DNA of 64,000 nt from Roseibacillus persicicus (GCF_014651675.1 NZ_BMXI01000002.1:277695-341694); one strand, 5' to 3'. Counted from the first letter of the stretch, positions 33,326 to 43,835 are shown. Notes: generated from the sequence alone by a model not told the origin. Numbers and translations: made by a program.

Positions 33326-33742
33326 TTAAGCCTGGGGAGGTGGCGAAGGAATGGAGGCGGTGAACTCGCACGCTGCGAGGAGTCGCTCTCCGGCCGAAGG
33401 GCTTGACTGACTGCTGAGAGCCCGACCGCTTTCGGTCCTGATCTTGGCCAAGGGATAAAGGTCCAGACGAAGCTGTTCCTGTTGCTTGGGATTATTGGGT
33501 GCAGCCGGTTGTTCGGACTCTTCTTCCTTTGCTTCCGCGATGGCACAGCAGAGGGAGCAGGGGTGGTCGCCATCGAAGGTCATCTCGACTGCTTCGGCGA
33601 TCGTGTTCTCCTGCGAGTAGTCAAAAAGCATGCTCGTCCAAGCTGCAATTTGCAGCAGATTCATCGGCCCCACCGCAACGTGGAGGCAGCCGAGTAAAAG
33701 AAAGATGGAGCGGAGCGCCTTCAGGACGCCGGAAGAAAACAA
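33326..33742 (-). CDS. Small membrane-anchored protein with H-P-C-x-L-C motif
   Basis: A 138-residue protein, apparently from a TTG at 33742 because no ATG gives the hydrophobic N-terminus (L-R-S-I-F-L-L-L-G-C-L-H-V-A-V). The pattern L-Q-I-A-A-W-T-S-M-L-F-D-Y-S and T-F-D-G-D-H-P-C-S-L-C-C-A-I near residues 50-70 recalls small DUF2946-like proteins whose Cys pair sits beside metal, often copper, transport genes. The C-terminal half is polar and Pro/Gln/Glu-rich. If translated from the internal ATG (residue 27) it would lack the membrane segment. A metal-handling role is inferred from the Cys pair and the His-rich barrel and di-haem protein downstream. Confidence 0.6.
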   Translation of the reverse strand: MFSSGVLKALRSIFLLLGCLHVAVGPMNLLQIAAWTSMLFDYSQENTIAEAVEMTFDGDHPCSLCCAIAEAKEEESEQPAAPNNPKQQEQLRLDLYPLAKIRTESGRALSSQSSPSAGERLLAACEFTASIPSPPPQA

Positions 33743-34037
33743 GCGGAATCATCAAAAGTCAAGAGTGGTGGCGCTCAATTCTCGCGCGACGTCCCGTGAG
33801 CTGGCGGGAACCGGACGGTGAGAGTGACTCGGCCGGAAAAAAGAACCTCAGTTCGTTTTGTCGGAAGGACTTGAGACCCAGGTGAATTTTTAGCGCTCGT
33901 TTGTGATCCTTTGGATACGAGATTGGGATTTTACTCTTTCGACTTTATCTTGGGAAGATTCCGTTGTGGGGTTCGTAAAACTCCACGGGGTGTCGGTGTT
34001 GAAGAATACTTCAGGACCTGAATTTTTGCGTAGATTT

Positions 34038-35420
34038 GTGAGGGACTCAATAAAGACAAATATCAAGTTGGTGTTACTGCTGGTGACTTCCGCCGGACTG
34101 CTGTCCTGTCAGTTAGAGCGGGGGGAGCGACCGCGTGCTGACCTTTCGCTGCCCGGGCAGTTTTCGGGAAGTGGCACTCAGGCCGTGGGGGATCAGTGGT
34201 GGCGGGCCTTTGGCGATGGGGACTTGAACACGCTGGAGAGTCGCGCGCTGGCGGGGAATTTTTCTTTGGAGTCGGCCGCCCAGCGCTTGCGGCAGGCCGA
34301 GGCGGTGTTGCGTCAGACGAAGTCGGAGCTGGGGGCGAAGGTGGATGGCGAGCTGTCTGGCTCGGTCCTCGATGTCAGTGAGGGGTCCATTGGCGGGTCG
34401 TATGGCTTGGGCCTGGGGGCTTCCTATGAGGTGGACTTGTGGGGACGGATTCGCACGCGGGTGTCGGCGGAAAAGCTGCGCACGCAGGCCAGTGGCGAAG
34501 ACTACCGCGCGGCGGCGATTTCGCTTTCGGCGGAGGTGGCCACCACTTGGATGCAGCTATTGGAGGCGCGCGCGCAGCAGGAGCTTTTGCAGGAGCAAAT
34601 TGGCACGAACGAGAAAGTGGTGCAGTCCTTGGAAGGCCGCTTTGTCGAGGGGCAAGGTCGGGGAGTTGATATCTTGCGCCAGCGCCAGTTGGTGGAGGCT
34701 ACACGCGAGCGACTGACGGTGGCGGAGCTGCAGAGCGAGATCCTGGAGCATCAATTGCAGGTGCTGTTAGGTCGCGCGCCGGGCACTGGCGGGTTGCCGA
34801 CCGGAGGGAGTTTGCCCAGCCTGCCCGCGAGCCTGCGAACAGGTCTGCCGGTCCAGCTGTTAGAGCGTCGTCCCGATGTGCGGGCGGCCTTTGCCCGCAT
34901 CCGTGCGGCAGATGCCGAGGTGGCGGCGGCGATGGCGGACCGGTATCCAAGCCTTTCCCTCGGGGCCTCGATTGGCACCTCAGAGGGAAACAGTGCTTCC
35001 GACCTCTTTTCGAATTGGACCACCCAGCTGAGTGCGAATCTGATCGGGCCCATCGTGGATGCCGGCCTGCGCCAGGCTGAGGTCGACCGCAACGAGGCCG
35101 TTCTCCGCGAGGCCATTGCGGACTATCGTCAACTGGTGGTGGAGGCCATCGGAGAAGTGGAAAATGCTTTGGCGCGGGAGCGCAAGCAGTTGGAGCGCAT
35201 CCGGCAATTGGAGCGGCAGCTCAGTCTGGCCGAGCGAAGCTCCCACCAATTGCAAAGGGAATTTATCAATGGGGTCACCGAGTATCTGGACGTGCTCACC
35301 GCGCTGGATGACGAGCAGGAGTTGCGCCGCACCTTGCTCTCGGCACGGCGCGAGCTGCTGGAATATCGCATCGCGCTCTATCGATCGTTGGCCGGGGGAT
35401 TTACCTTGGGAAAGGCTTGA
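34038..35420 (+). CDS. RND efflux outer-membrane channel (NodT/OprM family lipoprotein)
   Basis: The outer-membrane factor of a tripartite efflux pump, about 460 residues. A lipoprotein signal (L-V-L-L-L-V-T-S-A-G-L-L-S-C) is followed by the family pattern W-W-R-A-F-G-D. Long coiled-coil helices come next (S-A-A-Q-R-L-R-Q-A-E-A), then barrel strands (Y-G-L-G-L-G-A-S-Y-E-V-D-L-W-G). R-R-P-D-V-R-A-A near 285 and L-S-A-N-L-I-G-P-I-V-D-A-G near 340 repeat the pattern. The true start is uncertain: a GTG at 34038, a TTG at 34026 or an upstream GTG at 33903 are all in frame. I chose 34038 as it gives a normal lipoprotein leader. The membrane-fusion gene follows after 31 bases. Confidence 0.87.
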   Translation: MRDSIKTNIKLVLLLVTSAGLLSCQLERGERPRADLSLPGQFSGSGTQAVGDQWWRAFGDGDLNTLESRALAGNFSLESAAQRLRQAEAVLRQTKSELGAKVDGELSGSVLDVSEGSIGGSYGLGLGASYEVDLWGRIRTRVSAEKLRTQASGEDYRAAAISLSAEVATTWMQLLEARAQQELLQEQIGTNEKVVQSLEGRFVEGQGRGVDILRQRQLVEATRERLTVAELQSEILEHQLQVLLGRAPGTGGLPTGGSLPSLPASLRTGLPVQLLERRPDVRAAFARIRAADAEVAAAMADRYPSLSLGASIGTSEGNSASDLFSNWTTQLSANLIGPIVDAGLRQAEVDRNEAVLREAIADYRQLVVEAIGEVENALARERKQLERIRQLERQLSLAERSSHQLQREFINGVTEYLDVLTALDDEQELRRTLLSARRELLEYRIALYRSLAGGFTLGKA

Positions 35421-35451
35421 AGGAATCATCTAACAGAATAAGGGGAATACA

Positions 35452-36663
35452 ATGTCAGAGGAAGTAAGTGAAAAGCCACCCATGACGGGGAAGTGGTGGT
35501 TGACGGTTTTGGGTTGCCTGGGTTTGGTCGTGGGTGGCTGGCTCCTGATGAAGTGGATCGACTCCACCGAGCCCACTGCCGAACGAAGCCAAGCAGCTAA
35601 AAAGACCGCCATGCTGGTGCAGGTGATCACGGCGGAGGCAGGTGACTACCAGCCCCGCATCGAGGCCTTGGGGGAGGTGCAGGCCGCGCGCGAGGTTTCG
35701 CTGGGGGCACGGGTCAGTGGCGAGATCATCGCCCGTTCACAAGCCTTTACCGAAGGGGGCATTGTTCCGGAGGGAGAGGTGCTGGTACGCATTGACCCGG
35801 TGGACTACGAGAAGATTCTCGCCCAGCGCAGAAGCGAGTATCTGCAAGCCCAGGCGGAGATTGATATCGAGGCGGGACGGCAGAACGTGGCCCAGCTCGA
35901 TTTGGAATTGTTAGAAGACACTTTGGAGGTCAAGGACAAGGCCCTCGTCTTGCGCGAACCCCAATTGAAGTCGGCCCAAGCGGCTTTGGAATTGGCGGGA
36001 GTGGCTGTTGAACAAGCGCGGCTGGACCTGCAACGCACGGAGGTTCGCGCGCCCTTCGCCGCCCAAGTGATGTCGCGGGAAGTGGATGTGGGCGCCCAGC
36101 TTTCGGCCGGAACCCGCATCGGACGTTTGGTGGGATTGGAGGAATACTGGGTGGTGGCCACCGTCCCACAATCGGCGCTGCGCTGGATGCGTTTCAAGAC
36201 CGGCGAGGAGGCCATGTTGGCGGAGGTGCGGGATGCGGCCGCTTGGGGCGAGGATGTTTTGCGAATGGGGAAAGTGGAGCGTCTGTTAGGTGAGCTCGAC
36301 GAAGAAACCCGCTTGGCCCGGGTGGTGATTGTGGTGGAGGATCCACTGGGACGGAACAGCGAGGAAGCGGTCCCGAACCTGATTCTGGGCTCGCTGTTAG
36401 ATGTCGTGATTCTGGGCGAGACGATTCAAGATGTGGTGCGTCTGCCGCGCGAGTATTTGCGAAAGAACGACACCGTGTGGGTCAATGCCGATGGCAAGTT
36501 GAACATCCGGGAGGTCACGGTCACCTTTAGCGACAAGTCTTTTGCCTATCTCTCCGAAGGTTTGGAAGCGGGGGAACAAGTGGTGACCACCAGTCTGGCG
36601 TCCGTGACCGAGGGCGCGGCCCTGCGAACCGAGGGCGTAAGCGAAGGAGGAGGCGATGAATAG
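35452..36663 (+). CDS. RND efflux periplasmic adaptor (HlyD/AcrA family)
   Basis: A membrane-fusion protein of 403 residues. One N-terminal membrane helix ([18 protein letters not shown]) is followed by the lipoyl half-motif A-R-V-S-G-E-I near 90 and a helical hairpin (about 120-190). The second lipoyl half V-R-A-P-F-A-A-Q-V near 200 and a beta-barrel with V-P-Q-S-A-L-R come next. It links the inner-membrane pump to the outer channel. Its last eight bases overlap the start of the RND permease gene, showing tight translational coupling. No regulator is adjacent. Confidence 0.92.
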   Translation: MSEEVSEKPPMTGKWWLTVLGCLGLVVGGWLLMKWIDSTEPTAERSQAAKKTAMLVQVITAEAGDYQPRIEALGEVQAAREVSLGARVSGEIIARSQAFTEGGIVPEGEVLVRIDPVDYEKILAQRRSEYLQAQAEIDIEAGRQNVAQLDLELLEDTLEVKDKALVLREPQLKSAQAALELAGVAVEQARLDLQRTEVRAPFAAQVMSREVDVGAQLSAGTRIGRLVGLEEYWVVATVPQSALRWMRFKTGEEAMLAEVRDAAAWGEDVLRMGKVERLLGELDEETRLARVVIVVEDPLGRNSEEAVPNLILGSLLDVVILGETIQDVVRLPREYLRKNDTVWVNADGKLNIREVTVTFSDKSFAYLSEGLEAGEQVVTTSLASVTEGAALRTEGVSEGGGDE

Positions 36664-39600
36664 CGAAAGCAATGGAAAGGGATTGATCGCGTGGTGGGCC
36701 CGCAACTCCATCGCGTCCAATCTGCTCATGATGATTCTGCTGGTGGGCGGAGTCTACACCGCGCTGAAGATTCAGAAGGAGGTCTACCCCGACTTCGCCA
36801 TCGACATTGTGGAGGTCGAGGTCGGCTACCCCGGTGCGGCCCCCAGCGAGGTGGAGCAGGGGATTTTGCTGCCGGTGGAAGAAACCGTGCGCGGCGTGGA
36901 AGGCATCAAAGAGATGAACTCCGAGGCTCGCGAGGGCAGTGGGGTGGTGAGGATCGAGCTCATTGCCGGGGCCGACCGGATGAAGGCCTTTCAAGATATC
37001 GACCAGGCGGTCTCGCGAATCCGGACCTTCCCCGATGATGCCGAGCAACCGGAAGTGCGCCTCCAGGATCGCACCCGCGGGGTGATGAACGTGGTGCTCT
37101 TTGGCGAAGCCGATGTCTTTAGTCTACGAGTGCTGGCCGAGCGCTTGCGCGATCAGTTGCTCAGTGAGGAATCCATCACTCAAGTTGAACTCCACCGCGC
37201 GCCCAATTACGTGACTCACGTGGAGATTCCGCGCGCCAGGCTGCGGGAGTATGGGCTCACCCTCGACCAAGTCGCGGCCTTGATTCGGGCCTCCAGTGAG
37301 GATGTCGCCGCGGGCACGGTCGAGACTCGGGCGGGCGAAATTCTTTTGCGCATGCGCGAGCGCAAAGAGGTGGCGAGGGAGTTTGCCGAGATCGAGATTG
37401 TGGCGGCTGCCAGTGGGGCGACCGTGACCCTGGGGGACTTGGCCACCATTACCGATGGCTTTGAGGAGGGCGAGTTTCCCTCCCAGTTCAATCAGGGCCC
37501 TTCGGTGGAGCTCAATGTCTTTCGCGTCGGAGACCAGTCACCGCTGGATATCGCTAGTGCGGTGGAGCGGGTGATGGCGGACTTCGAGACCGGCCTGCCG
37601 CCGGGCATCCATTGGCGGATCGATAGCAATAGCGCGGAGGACTTCGCCGACCGGATGAGCCTGTTGTTAGAAAATGGCGTGCTGGCAATCGTCATCGTGA
37701 TGGGCATTCTGGCGCTCTTTCTCGAGATTCGCCTGGCCTTCTGGGTGATGATGGGGATGACCGCCTCCTTCATCGGCGGCATCATGCTGCTGCCCTTGGT
37801 GGGAGTGAGCGTGAGCATGGTCTCCATGTTTGCCTTCCTGATCGTCTTGGGAATCGTGGTCGATGACGCCATCGTGGTGGGGGAGAATATTTATGAAAAG
37901 CGCCAATCGGTGCGCGACCCCCTCAAGTCGGCGACCTTGGGCGCGACCGAGATTTCCAAGCCGGTGGTCTTCAGTATTCTCACCACCATTATTGCCTTCA
38001 TCCCCTTGTTATTTATTCCGGGGGAAACGGGAAAATTTTGGAAGCCTCTGCCCTTGGTGGTGATCGTGGTGCTGTTGGTTTCCCTTGTGGAGGCTCTCTT
38101 TATCCTGCCCTCCCACCTCGCCCACGTCCCGCGCAAGACCACTCGGCGGGGACCGGCTCTTTGGCTGCACAACTTCCAACAAGCCTTTGCCAAATGCTTC
38201 GATTGGTTTGTCCACCACATCTATCGACGCTTCCTGGATGCCGCGTTGCGCTATCGGTATCTCACCATTGTGGCGTCGGTGATGATGTTTCTAGTGGTGG
38301 GCAAATACGCGACCAGCGCGCACATGGGGATGATTCTCATGCCCGAGGTTTCCGCTGACGAGATCGAGGCCGGGGTGCGTCTGCCCGTCGGAACCACTCC
38401 CGAGCAGGCCGCCAAGGTGGCCAACGAAGTCACCGCCGCGACCCGCCGCATGTTCGACGAGCATGGACTGGAAGAAGCGTCCGAGGGCATCAAGACCAAC
38501 GTGCGCCGGGGCACCTTCGTCGATGTGGAAATCGTGATGAAGCCACCCGACGAGCGCGAGATGACGTCGCAGGATGTCATTCGCATCTGGCGCGATGAAC
38601 TCGAAGACATCGCGGGTGTGCACCAGATCACTTTCCAAGCGGAAAGCGGTCCCTCCGGTCCACGTCCGGACATCACGGTGAGCCTCAGTCACAATGAGAC
38701 CGACGTGCTGGAGGCTGCCAGTCAGGTCCTTTTGGCGAAGGTCGAGGAGTTCGACTACACGCGGGACGTGAACGACGATTTTAACAAAGGAAAAAGCCAG
38801 CTCGACTTCGAGATTCTCCCCGAAGGTCGGGCCTTGGGTCTGACCGCCACCGACGTCGGACGTCAGGTGCGGGCCTCTTTTTATGGAGCCTTGGGGCTGC
38901 GTTATTTGCGCGGAACCAATGAAGTCGAGGTGCGGGTGAAGTTGCCGCAGGAGGAGCGCATGGACCTTCACAATCTGGAAGACCTCGTCATCCAGACCCC
39001 CTCCGGAACCGAGGTGCCGCTGATGGAAGTGGTGCGGGTGAAATCCGGGGAAGCCTTTACCCGCATCCTGCGCCGGGATGGTCGCCGGGTGGTGAATGTG
39101 TCCATGGATGTCGAGCCCAAGCGGGCCATCACCCAGGTCATCACCGCCCTGAATACCGACGTGCTGCCCCAACTGCGCGCCGATTACCCCGGCATCACCT
39201 GGACCTTCGAAGGGAGCGAGGCGGATATGCGCGAGTCGACCTCCGCGCTGTGGAGCGGCTTCACCATCGCCATCCTCCTCATCTACGCCCTCCTAGCGGT
39301 GGCTTTCGGGAGCTACATCCAACCGCTCATCGTTCTTTCCGCCATTCCCTTTGGGCTGGTGGGAGCGATTGCGGGACACATTCTGTTAGGTTTCGACCTC
39401 TCGCTGATCAGTCTGATGGGCGTTATTGCTCTCAGCGGGGTGGTGGTCAACGACTCCATCATTATGATCGACTACGCCAACCAGCTGCGGAAGGAGAAGT
39501 CGGTCTTCGCGGCGATTCGGGAGGCGGGACTGCGCCGTTTCCGGCCCATCTTCCTGACCACGCTCACGACCTTTGGCGGGCTGACCCCCATTATTCTGGA

Positions 39601-39754
39601 GCGTTCCTTGCAGGCGCAGTATCTGATTCCCATGGCGATTTCCCTGGGGTTTGGAATCATCTTTGCCACCGCCATCATCCTCGTGCTCGTGCCTTGCCTC
39701 TATCTTTCCACGGAGGAGCTCAAGGAGCGATTTGGGAAAGGAAAGAAGGCCTGA
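36656..39754 (+). CDS. RND family efflux permease (AcrB/HAE1-like)
   Basis: A 1,032-residue inner-membrane proton-driven exporter. Twelve transmembrane segments in the usual 1+5 / 1+5 layout are visible, with two large periplasmic loops. The N-terminal F-P helix region reads [12 protein letters not shown], and V-E-V-G-Y-P-G-A follows. TM4 carries [12 protein letters not shown] with the acidic proton-relay pair typical of hydrophobe exporters, not the heavy-metal class. TM10-11 have [12 protein letters not shown] near 920. It completes the channel-adaptor-permease operon. Likely substrates are drugs, bile-like detergents or lipids; they cannot be specified. Confidence 0.94.
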   Translation: MNSESNGKGLIAWWARNSIASNLLMMILLVGGVYTALKIQKEVYPDFAIDIVEVEVGYPGAAPSEVEQGILLPVEETVRGVEGIKEMNSEAREGSGVVRIELIAGADRMKAFQDIDQAVSRIRTFPDDAEQPEVRLQDRTRGVMNVVLFGEADVFSLRVLAERLRDQLLSEESITQVELHRAPNYVTHVEIPRARLREYGLTLDQVAALIRASSEDVAAGTVETRAGEILLRMRERKEVAREFAEIEIVAAASGATVTLGDLATITDGFEEGEFPSQFNQGPSVELNVFRVGDQSPLDIASAVERVMADFETGLPPGIHWRIDSNSAEDFADRMSLLLENGVLAIVIVMGILALFLEIRLAFWVMMGMTASFIGGIMLLPLVGVSVSMVSMFAFLIVLGIVVDDAIVVGENIYEKRQSVRDPLKSATLGATEISKPVVFSILTTIIAFIPLLFIPGETGKFWKPLPLVVIVVLLVSLVEALFILPSHLAHVPRKTTRRGPALWLHNFQQAFAKCFDWFVHHIYRRFLDAALRYRYLTIVASVMMFLVVGKYATSAHMGMILMPEVSADEIEAGVRLPVGTTPEQAAKVANEVTAATRRMFDEHGLEEASEGIKTNVRRGTFVDVEIVMKPPDEREMTSQDVIRIWRDELEDIAGVHQITFQAESGPSGPRPDITVSLSHNETDVLEAASQVLLAKVEEFDYTRDVNDDFNKGKSQLDFEILPEGRALGLTATDVGRQVRASFYGALGLRYLRGTNEVEVRVKLPQEERMDLHNLEDLVIQTPSGTEVPLMEVVRVKSGEAFTRILRRDGRRVVNVSMDVEPKRAITQVITALNTDVLPQLRADYPGITWTFEGSEADMRESTSALWSGFTIAILLIYALLAVAFGSYIQPLIVLSAIPFGLVGAIAGHILLGFDLSLISLMGVIALSGVVVNDSIIMIDYANQLRKEKSVFAAIREAGLRRFRPIFLTTLTTFGGLTPIILERSLQAQYLIPMAISLGFGIIFATAIILVLVPCLYLSTEELKERFGKGKKA

Positions 39755-39826
39755 GCGAGTATAGATTCCATTGAGCCTATTCACCATCTGGGGCGCGAGT
39801 CTTTCCCTCGCGTTCTTTTCAGCCTT

Positions 39827-41332
39827 ATGAAAACCTTATCACTTCTCACCCTCTGCGCCTTGAGCCTTCCTTCGCAGGCGGCTTTGCAACTGGCCTCGCC
39901 CTTCACCGATCACATGGTTCTCCAGCGCGACCAAAGCGTTCCGGTGTGGGGATGGGCGGATGCGGGCGCGACGGTCGAGGTCGCCTTTTCCGGACAAGTG
40001 AAGGAGGCCAAAGCCGATGCTTCCGGGCACTGGCGGATTGACCTCGAGCCGCTCAAGGCCACTTTTGAATCCACGGCGTTGTCAGTAAAGGACTCGTCCG
40101 GAGACCAGGTCACCCTCAATGATGTGGTGGTGGGGGAGGTGTGGATTTGTTCGGGGCAATCCAACATGCAGTTTGGGACCAATGCGGTGCCGGAGCTCAG
40201 AAGACTTCTTCCGAAGGCCAAGAATCTCCGTTCCTTTCACGTTTCCAATACCGTGGCCTTTGCCGAGCAGAAAACCTGCGAAGGCACTTGGAAGACCGTG
40301 CCGCCGAGTAGCGCGGTGGCCTTTGGCTTCGCCTACTTCCTAGAGCAATCCGCGAAGATGCCAGTCGGCATTATCCAGACCTCTTGGGGCAGTTCGTCGA
40401 TCGAGGCCTGGATGCCGCGCGACATGACCGCGACCGTGCCGCACTTCCAGACCATGATGGAGGAGTTCGATGCCGACACCGCCACCCGCGAGAAAATCCA
40501 GAAAGCGCTCGATGCCAAGCCCTGGAGCGGGCAGCAAGACGTCTTTCTTCGCCGCCAGCCGAACATTCTCTACAACGCCATGATGAAACCGCTCGCGCCC
40601 TTCGCTTGCCGGGGGCTGGTTTGGTATCAGGGGGAACGCAATACCCAGTCGATGGAGGGCATGGTGAAGGAGCCGTGGTTCTCGCGGAACTCCGGGATGC
40701 TGCGTTACGGCGAAGTGTTAAAAAAGTGGATTGAGCGCTACCGTCAGGAGTGGGGGAATGAGGAGATGCACTTTCTCGTCGTGATGCTCCCTGGCTATGG
40801 ACAGACCCTGCCCTCTAGTCCGGAAAAAGGTCCCGAAAATCCCGCCGCACATTCCTGGGCCTGGCTCCGCGATTCGCAATTGCAGGCGCTCGACCTTCCG
40901 CACACCAGCGTCGCCAACACCGTCGACCTCGGGGATATCAAAAACGTGCACCCAAAAGATAAACTGCCCGTCGCGCAACGACTCGCCCTCCTCGCCGAAC
41001 GCGATACCTTAGGCAAAGAGGTCATCGCCGAAGGCCCGATGAAAACGAAAGTGGAGGCCAAAGGAGACTCCCTCGTCGTCCACTTTAAAAACGCGGAAGG
41101 ACTCACCACTACAGATGGCAAAGCGCCGACCGGATTTTGGCTAGCCGACAAAAATGCAAAGTGGGTCCCCGCCACCGCCCGTATCGAAGGCGAAACCGCC
41201 ATCCTCACATCCCCCGACCTCAAGAAGCCTCTCTACACTCGCTACGCCTTCGCCGGAAAGCCCACCGTCAACCTCGTCAACGGAGCAGGCCTCCCCGCCT
41301 ATCCCTTCCGCAGCGACGACTTTAAGCCGTGA
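39827..41332 (+). CDS. Secreted sialate O-acetylesterase-like SGNH hydrolase
   Basis: A 501-residue exported single-domain esterase (signal [14 protein letters not shown]). The start of the mature protein ([10 protein letters not shown]) matches the start of each domain of the two-domain protein at 4439-7591. Catalytic blocks are intact: C-S-G-Q-S-N-M-Q-F near residue 109, W-Y-Q-G-E-R-N near 265, and I-K-N-V-H-P-K-D-K near 373 with the catalytic His. It removes O-acetyl groups from sialic acids or other sugars. It begins about 70 bases after the RND pump and is probably a separate unit. Confidence 0.9.
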   Translation: MKTLSLLTLCALSLPSQAALQLASPFTDHMVLQRDQSVPVWGWADAGATVEVAFSGQVKEAKADASGHWRIDLEPLKATFESTALSVKDSSGDQVTLNDVVVGEVWICSGQSNMQFGTNAVPELRRLLPKAKNLRSFHVSNTVAFAEQKTCEGTWKTVPPSSAVAFGFAYFLEQSAKMPVGIIQTSWGSSSIEAWMPRDMTATVPHFQTMMEEFDADTATREKIQKALDAKPWSGQQDVFLRRQPNILYNAMMKPLAPFACRGLVWYQGERNTQSMEGMVKEPWFSRNSGMLRYGEVLKKWIERYRQEWGNEEMHFLVVMLPGYGQTLPSSPEKGPENPAAHSWAWLRDSQLQALDLPHTSVANTVDLGDIKNVHPKDKLPVAQRLALLAERDTLGKEVIAEGPMKTKVEAKGDSLVVHFKNAEGLTTTDGKAPTGFWLADKNAKWVPATARIEGETAILTSPDLKKPLYTRYAFAGKPTVNLVNGAGLPAYPFRSDDFKP

Positions 41333-41434
41333 GGTTAGGTGGTCCAACAGAGAAGTTTTTGTGGGTCTGTTAGAACACAGGGTGCAGGCTGGTCTTGCGC
41401 GCAATAGGATGTGAGGTTTCTGTTGGGGACAGCG

Positions 41435-42157
41435 ATGAGTAAGACTAATCAAGAGGCGATTGAGGTTCGTCCGGGCGAGGAGGACGGCTATGTCTCCAGC
41501 GTTGAGGGGAAGCCGATGAAGATTCCTACTGACTGGGGGCTTCTGCCTCCGGGAGATGCGGCTTTGAGCCGGAGAGTGAAGATGGAGGGCCCGAGTTGGA
41601 CGGTGGTGGAGTTCAAGCGACGTAAGAAATTTTCTCATGGGATCTTTGCGCCCGCGGATCGGATTGAACAACTGAAGGCAGAGCGCGAAGCGGAGAAGAA
41701 CGATCCCGCCTATCTCAAGAAACTCGATGCCGGACGTTCGCGCCGCGCCAAGGCGGAGAAGGCCTATGCGGAGGAGTTTGAGCAGGCGGTGTTTCAGTTT
41801 CTCGATTTTCATGAAGAGCATCTGGAACTGGCCAATCAGATCGCTAAAGCGGTGGCCGAGCATGCCGTTCCGGTAGGGAGTGGCACGGTGGCTCGCACGC
41901 AGCGCATCCCTATCGAGCAGCGTGCGGAATCCGCGGTGATCGCCTGGATGCGCCATCAGACGACCGCTTACGATCACATGCTGATTCCCCGCGAGAAAGG
42001 GGCCCGCCGTGAGGTGCGCCGAATGCTGGCCAAGGAGTCGCGCCGCTTGCTGCAGGATTATCGCAGCTCCGGACAGCAGGGGAGCAAGGATTGCCCTTTA
42101 AGCCGTGCGTGTGGCAGGTTTTGCAAGCCAAAGAAGGATGATTATCGTTCTTGCTAG
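41435..42157 (+). CDS. DUF2293 domain protein
   Basis: From the ATG at 41435 the product has 240 residues. Residues about 95-150 are strongly charged and helical (E-K-A-Y-A-E-E-F-E-Q-A). The DUF2293 block lies in the last third: R-A-E-S-A-V-I-A-W-M-R-H-Q-T-T-A-Y-D near 175, then R-E-V-R-R-M-L-A-K-E-S-R-R-L-L. The role of this domain is not established. The tail after L-L-Q-D-Y-R-S holds four Cys (D-C-P-L-S-R-A-C-G-R-F-C and a final C) and may be a read-through extension created where the downstream island joins. Composition returns to GC-rich here, unlike the next two genes. Confidence 0.75.
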   Translation: MSKTNQEAIEVRPGEEDGYVSSVEGKPMKIPTDWGLLPPGDAALSRRVKMEGPSWTVVEFKRRKKFSHGIFAPADRIEQLKAEREAEKNDPAYLKKLDAGRSRRAKAEKAYAEEFEQAVFQFLDFHEEHLELANQIAKAVAEHAVPVGSGTVARTQRIPIEQRAESAVIAWMRHQTTAYDHMLIPREKGARREVRRMLAKESRRLLQDYRSSGQQGSKDCPLSRACGRFCKPKKDDYRSC

Positions 42158-42231
42158 CTTCCCTCGAAAGTCCTATTCACTTGGCAAATTTAGTATCTCA
42201 CAATCCGTCGCTTAGGCTGCCGTCAACGAAG

Positions 42232-42717
42232 ATGACTTTAAATAACCAAAAAGAACAGTTCAGCTCTGCGTATGCACAAGCCGTTGCAAGCGTGGCTGGT
42301 TTAAAGATATCAAAATGCGAAGTGGATGACGATAGCATCGACATCACGATCGAACGGTCTGGCGGCCTCGCCGAAAGATTAGACATTCAGCTCAAATGCA
42401 CCGCCTCTTCCATTCCGGTTAGCGGAGACCTGAGCTTTCCATTAAAGCTCAAAAATTATGAAGATCTCTCACGGGTGACAATCATGCCCAGAATTTTGGT
42501 AGTTCTCTTCGTTCCAAAAGACAGCCAAGATTGGATGAAGATTACGGAAGAGCAGGCTCTCATTCGTCACTCCGCTTGGTGGGTCGATTTGAAAGACTCC
42601 CCGTCCACAGACAATGATACCTCAGTGACAGTGACGATTCCACGCGACAATCTTTTCCGCCCAGAAATTCTGACCAAATTGCTCGACGAAACTCGTAACC
42701 AATTCACCCCAGCATGA
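42232..42717 (+). CDS. DUF4365 domain protein, putative defence-cassette component
   Basis: From the ATG at 42232 the protein has 161 residues. The N-terminus N-N-Q-K-E-Q-F-S-S-A-Y-A-Q-A-V-A-S follows the DUF4365 pattern. The core then reads D-D-S-I-D-I-T-I near 45 and L-D-I-Q-L-K-C-T near 58, which recalls the D ... Q-x-K arrangement of restriction-endonuclease-like folds. W-W-V-D-L near 125 is also conserved-looking. The start is preferred because the longer frame begins in sequence unlike the family. The stop overlaps the next gene's start (ATGA), so the two are translationally coupled. The codons are more AT-rich than in the flanks, suggesting import. A nuclease or nucleic-acid-binding role is inference. 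Confidence 0.72.
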   Translation: MTLNNQKEQFSSAYAQAVASVAGLKISKCEVDDDSIDITIERSGGLAERLDIQLKCTASSIPVSGDLSFPLKLKNYEDLSRVTIMPRILVVLFVPKDSQDWMKITEEQALIRHSAWWVDLKDSPSTDNDTSVTVTIPRDNLFRPEILTKLLDETRNQFTPA

Positions 42718-43835
42718 CCGGTAGCTCTCATCAGATTGACCATCTCACTTCGCACGACGTAGCGGCCTACGTGCGCTCGTCCGGATGGAAGCACATCGGG
42801 AACTACGGCCAAGAAGCGAGCGCTTTCGAGAAAAATGAACATCAGCTTCTTATACCCCTCGCCACTGACTTTGCGGACTACGGTCGCCGAATGGCCGAAG
42901 TTGTCAGCAGCCTTGCTAAATTTGAAGCGCGTTCGTTGGACGCGGTTCTGAGAGATTTGGCCTATGCATCTGCTGACGTCTTTCGTATCCGACTTCAAAA
43001 TCCACTCTTTGAGGGTGGCGAAGTCACTTTAGACCAAGGGATTCTTCTCTTCGACAATGCCCAGAAGCTGGTTCATGCGGCAGCCCGCTCAGCAATCAAC
43101 CCTAAGGCCTATCACCTTGCTCGGGCAGGAACCCAAGCCGAAGATTTTCTCAAGAGAGTTAAACTCGGTCAGACGGAGATTGGCAGCTATATTCTGACTA
43201 TCGTTTTCCCTATCACCCCAGATCTCTTGGACGATCAAGACGAAGAAGCATCACTTCCTTTTGAGAGAAAAGTTACCCGGGGAATCGTTTCCGGTCTGAA
43301 TTCGCTTGAAACGGCTCTTCGGTCTCAAGTGGCCAAACCCTCTTTAGAACCGTTTCTGAAGCTAGTGAAAAAGGGAGTCAGTGCGAATCTCTGTGAAGCT
43401 ATATCCAATATTGGAGAGAAGACAGAAGGAACGATGATCGACACCCAACTCACTTGGGCTAGGAATCGGCGAGCCCCAGAGATGAACACAAAGGCACGCT
43501 TTCAAGCTGGAGATTTTTCTTACCTCCGTTCAGCGGCAGAAAACTTGAAGGAGCAGGCTTGGGACGAGGAACTTGTTGTAACAGGACCTGTGACTCGGAT
43601 CGAAAGTGACGCGGCTCTTTTCGGAGGCGATGTTTTCGTTAATGCTCTCATCGGAGAATCAGTCCGGCGGGTAAAACTCAATCTCGATCAAGACCAATAT
43701 CAACAAGCGAATCAAGCTCACCTTGCGGGCCAAGCTATCGAAGTGAGGGGGAAAATTGAGAAACAGGGTCGTTACCTCACAATGGTTTCACCTGCTGAAT
43801 TTTCAGTATTCGAGATAAAGGAAGAGGACCAATAA
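42714..43835 (+). CDS. Conserved protein of unknown function, coupled to the DUF4365 gene
   Basis: A 373-residue soluble protein overlapping the DUF4365 gene by four bases. The N-terminal ~60 residues read A-A-Y-V-R-S-S-G-W, H-Q-L-L-I-P-L-A-T-D-F-A-D-Y-G-R-R-M and V-L-R-D-L-A, a helical arrangement. A helical middle part follows. The last 85 residues are beta-rich with a probable OB-like pattern: V-T-G-P-V-T-R-I, then V-K-L-N-L-D-Q-D-Q-Y-Q-Q-A-N-Q-A-H, and I-E-V-R-G-K-I-E-K-Q-G-R-Y-L. No enzyme motif, membrane segment or P-loop is visible. Coupling to a DUF4365 partner in AT-richer DNA beside truncated genes suggests a mobile two-gene module. Confidence 0.68.
   Translation: MTGSSHQIDHLTSHDVAAYVRSSGWKHIGNYGQEASAFEKNEHQLLIPLATDFADYGRRMAEVVSSLAKFEARSLDAVLRDLAYASADVFRIRLQNPLFEGGEVTLDQGILLFDNAQKLVHAAARSAINPKAYHLARAGTQAEDFLKRVKLGQTEIGSYILTIVFPITPDLLDDQDEEASLPFERKVTRGIVSGLNSLETALRSQVAKPSLEPFLKLVKKGVSANLCEAISNIGEKTEGTMIDTQLTWARNRRAPEMNTKARFQAGDFSYLRSAAENLKEQAWDEELVVTGPVTRIESDAALFGGDVFVNALIGESVRRVKLNLDQDQYQQANQAHLAGQAIEVRGKIEKQGRYLTMVSPAEFSVFEIKEEDQ

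Noticed and set aside
38291-39172. 293-codon open frame opposite the RND permease gene
   Set aside because: His/Gly-rich antisense reading of a well-conserved gene, with no family motif or start signal.
36656-39754. Heavy-metal type (CusA-like) RND pump, given the nearby Cys and His-rich proteins
   Set aside because: TM4 shows the D-D pair of hydrophobe exporters, and no metal-binding methionine pattern was recognised, so a general HAE1-like call is safer.
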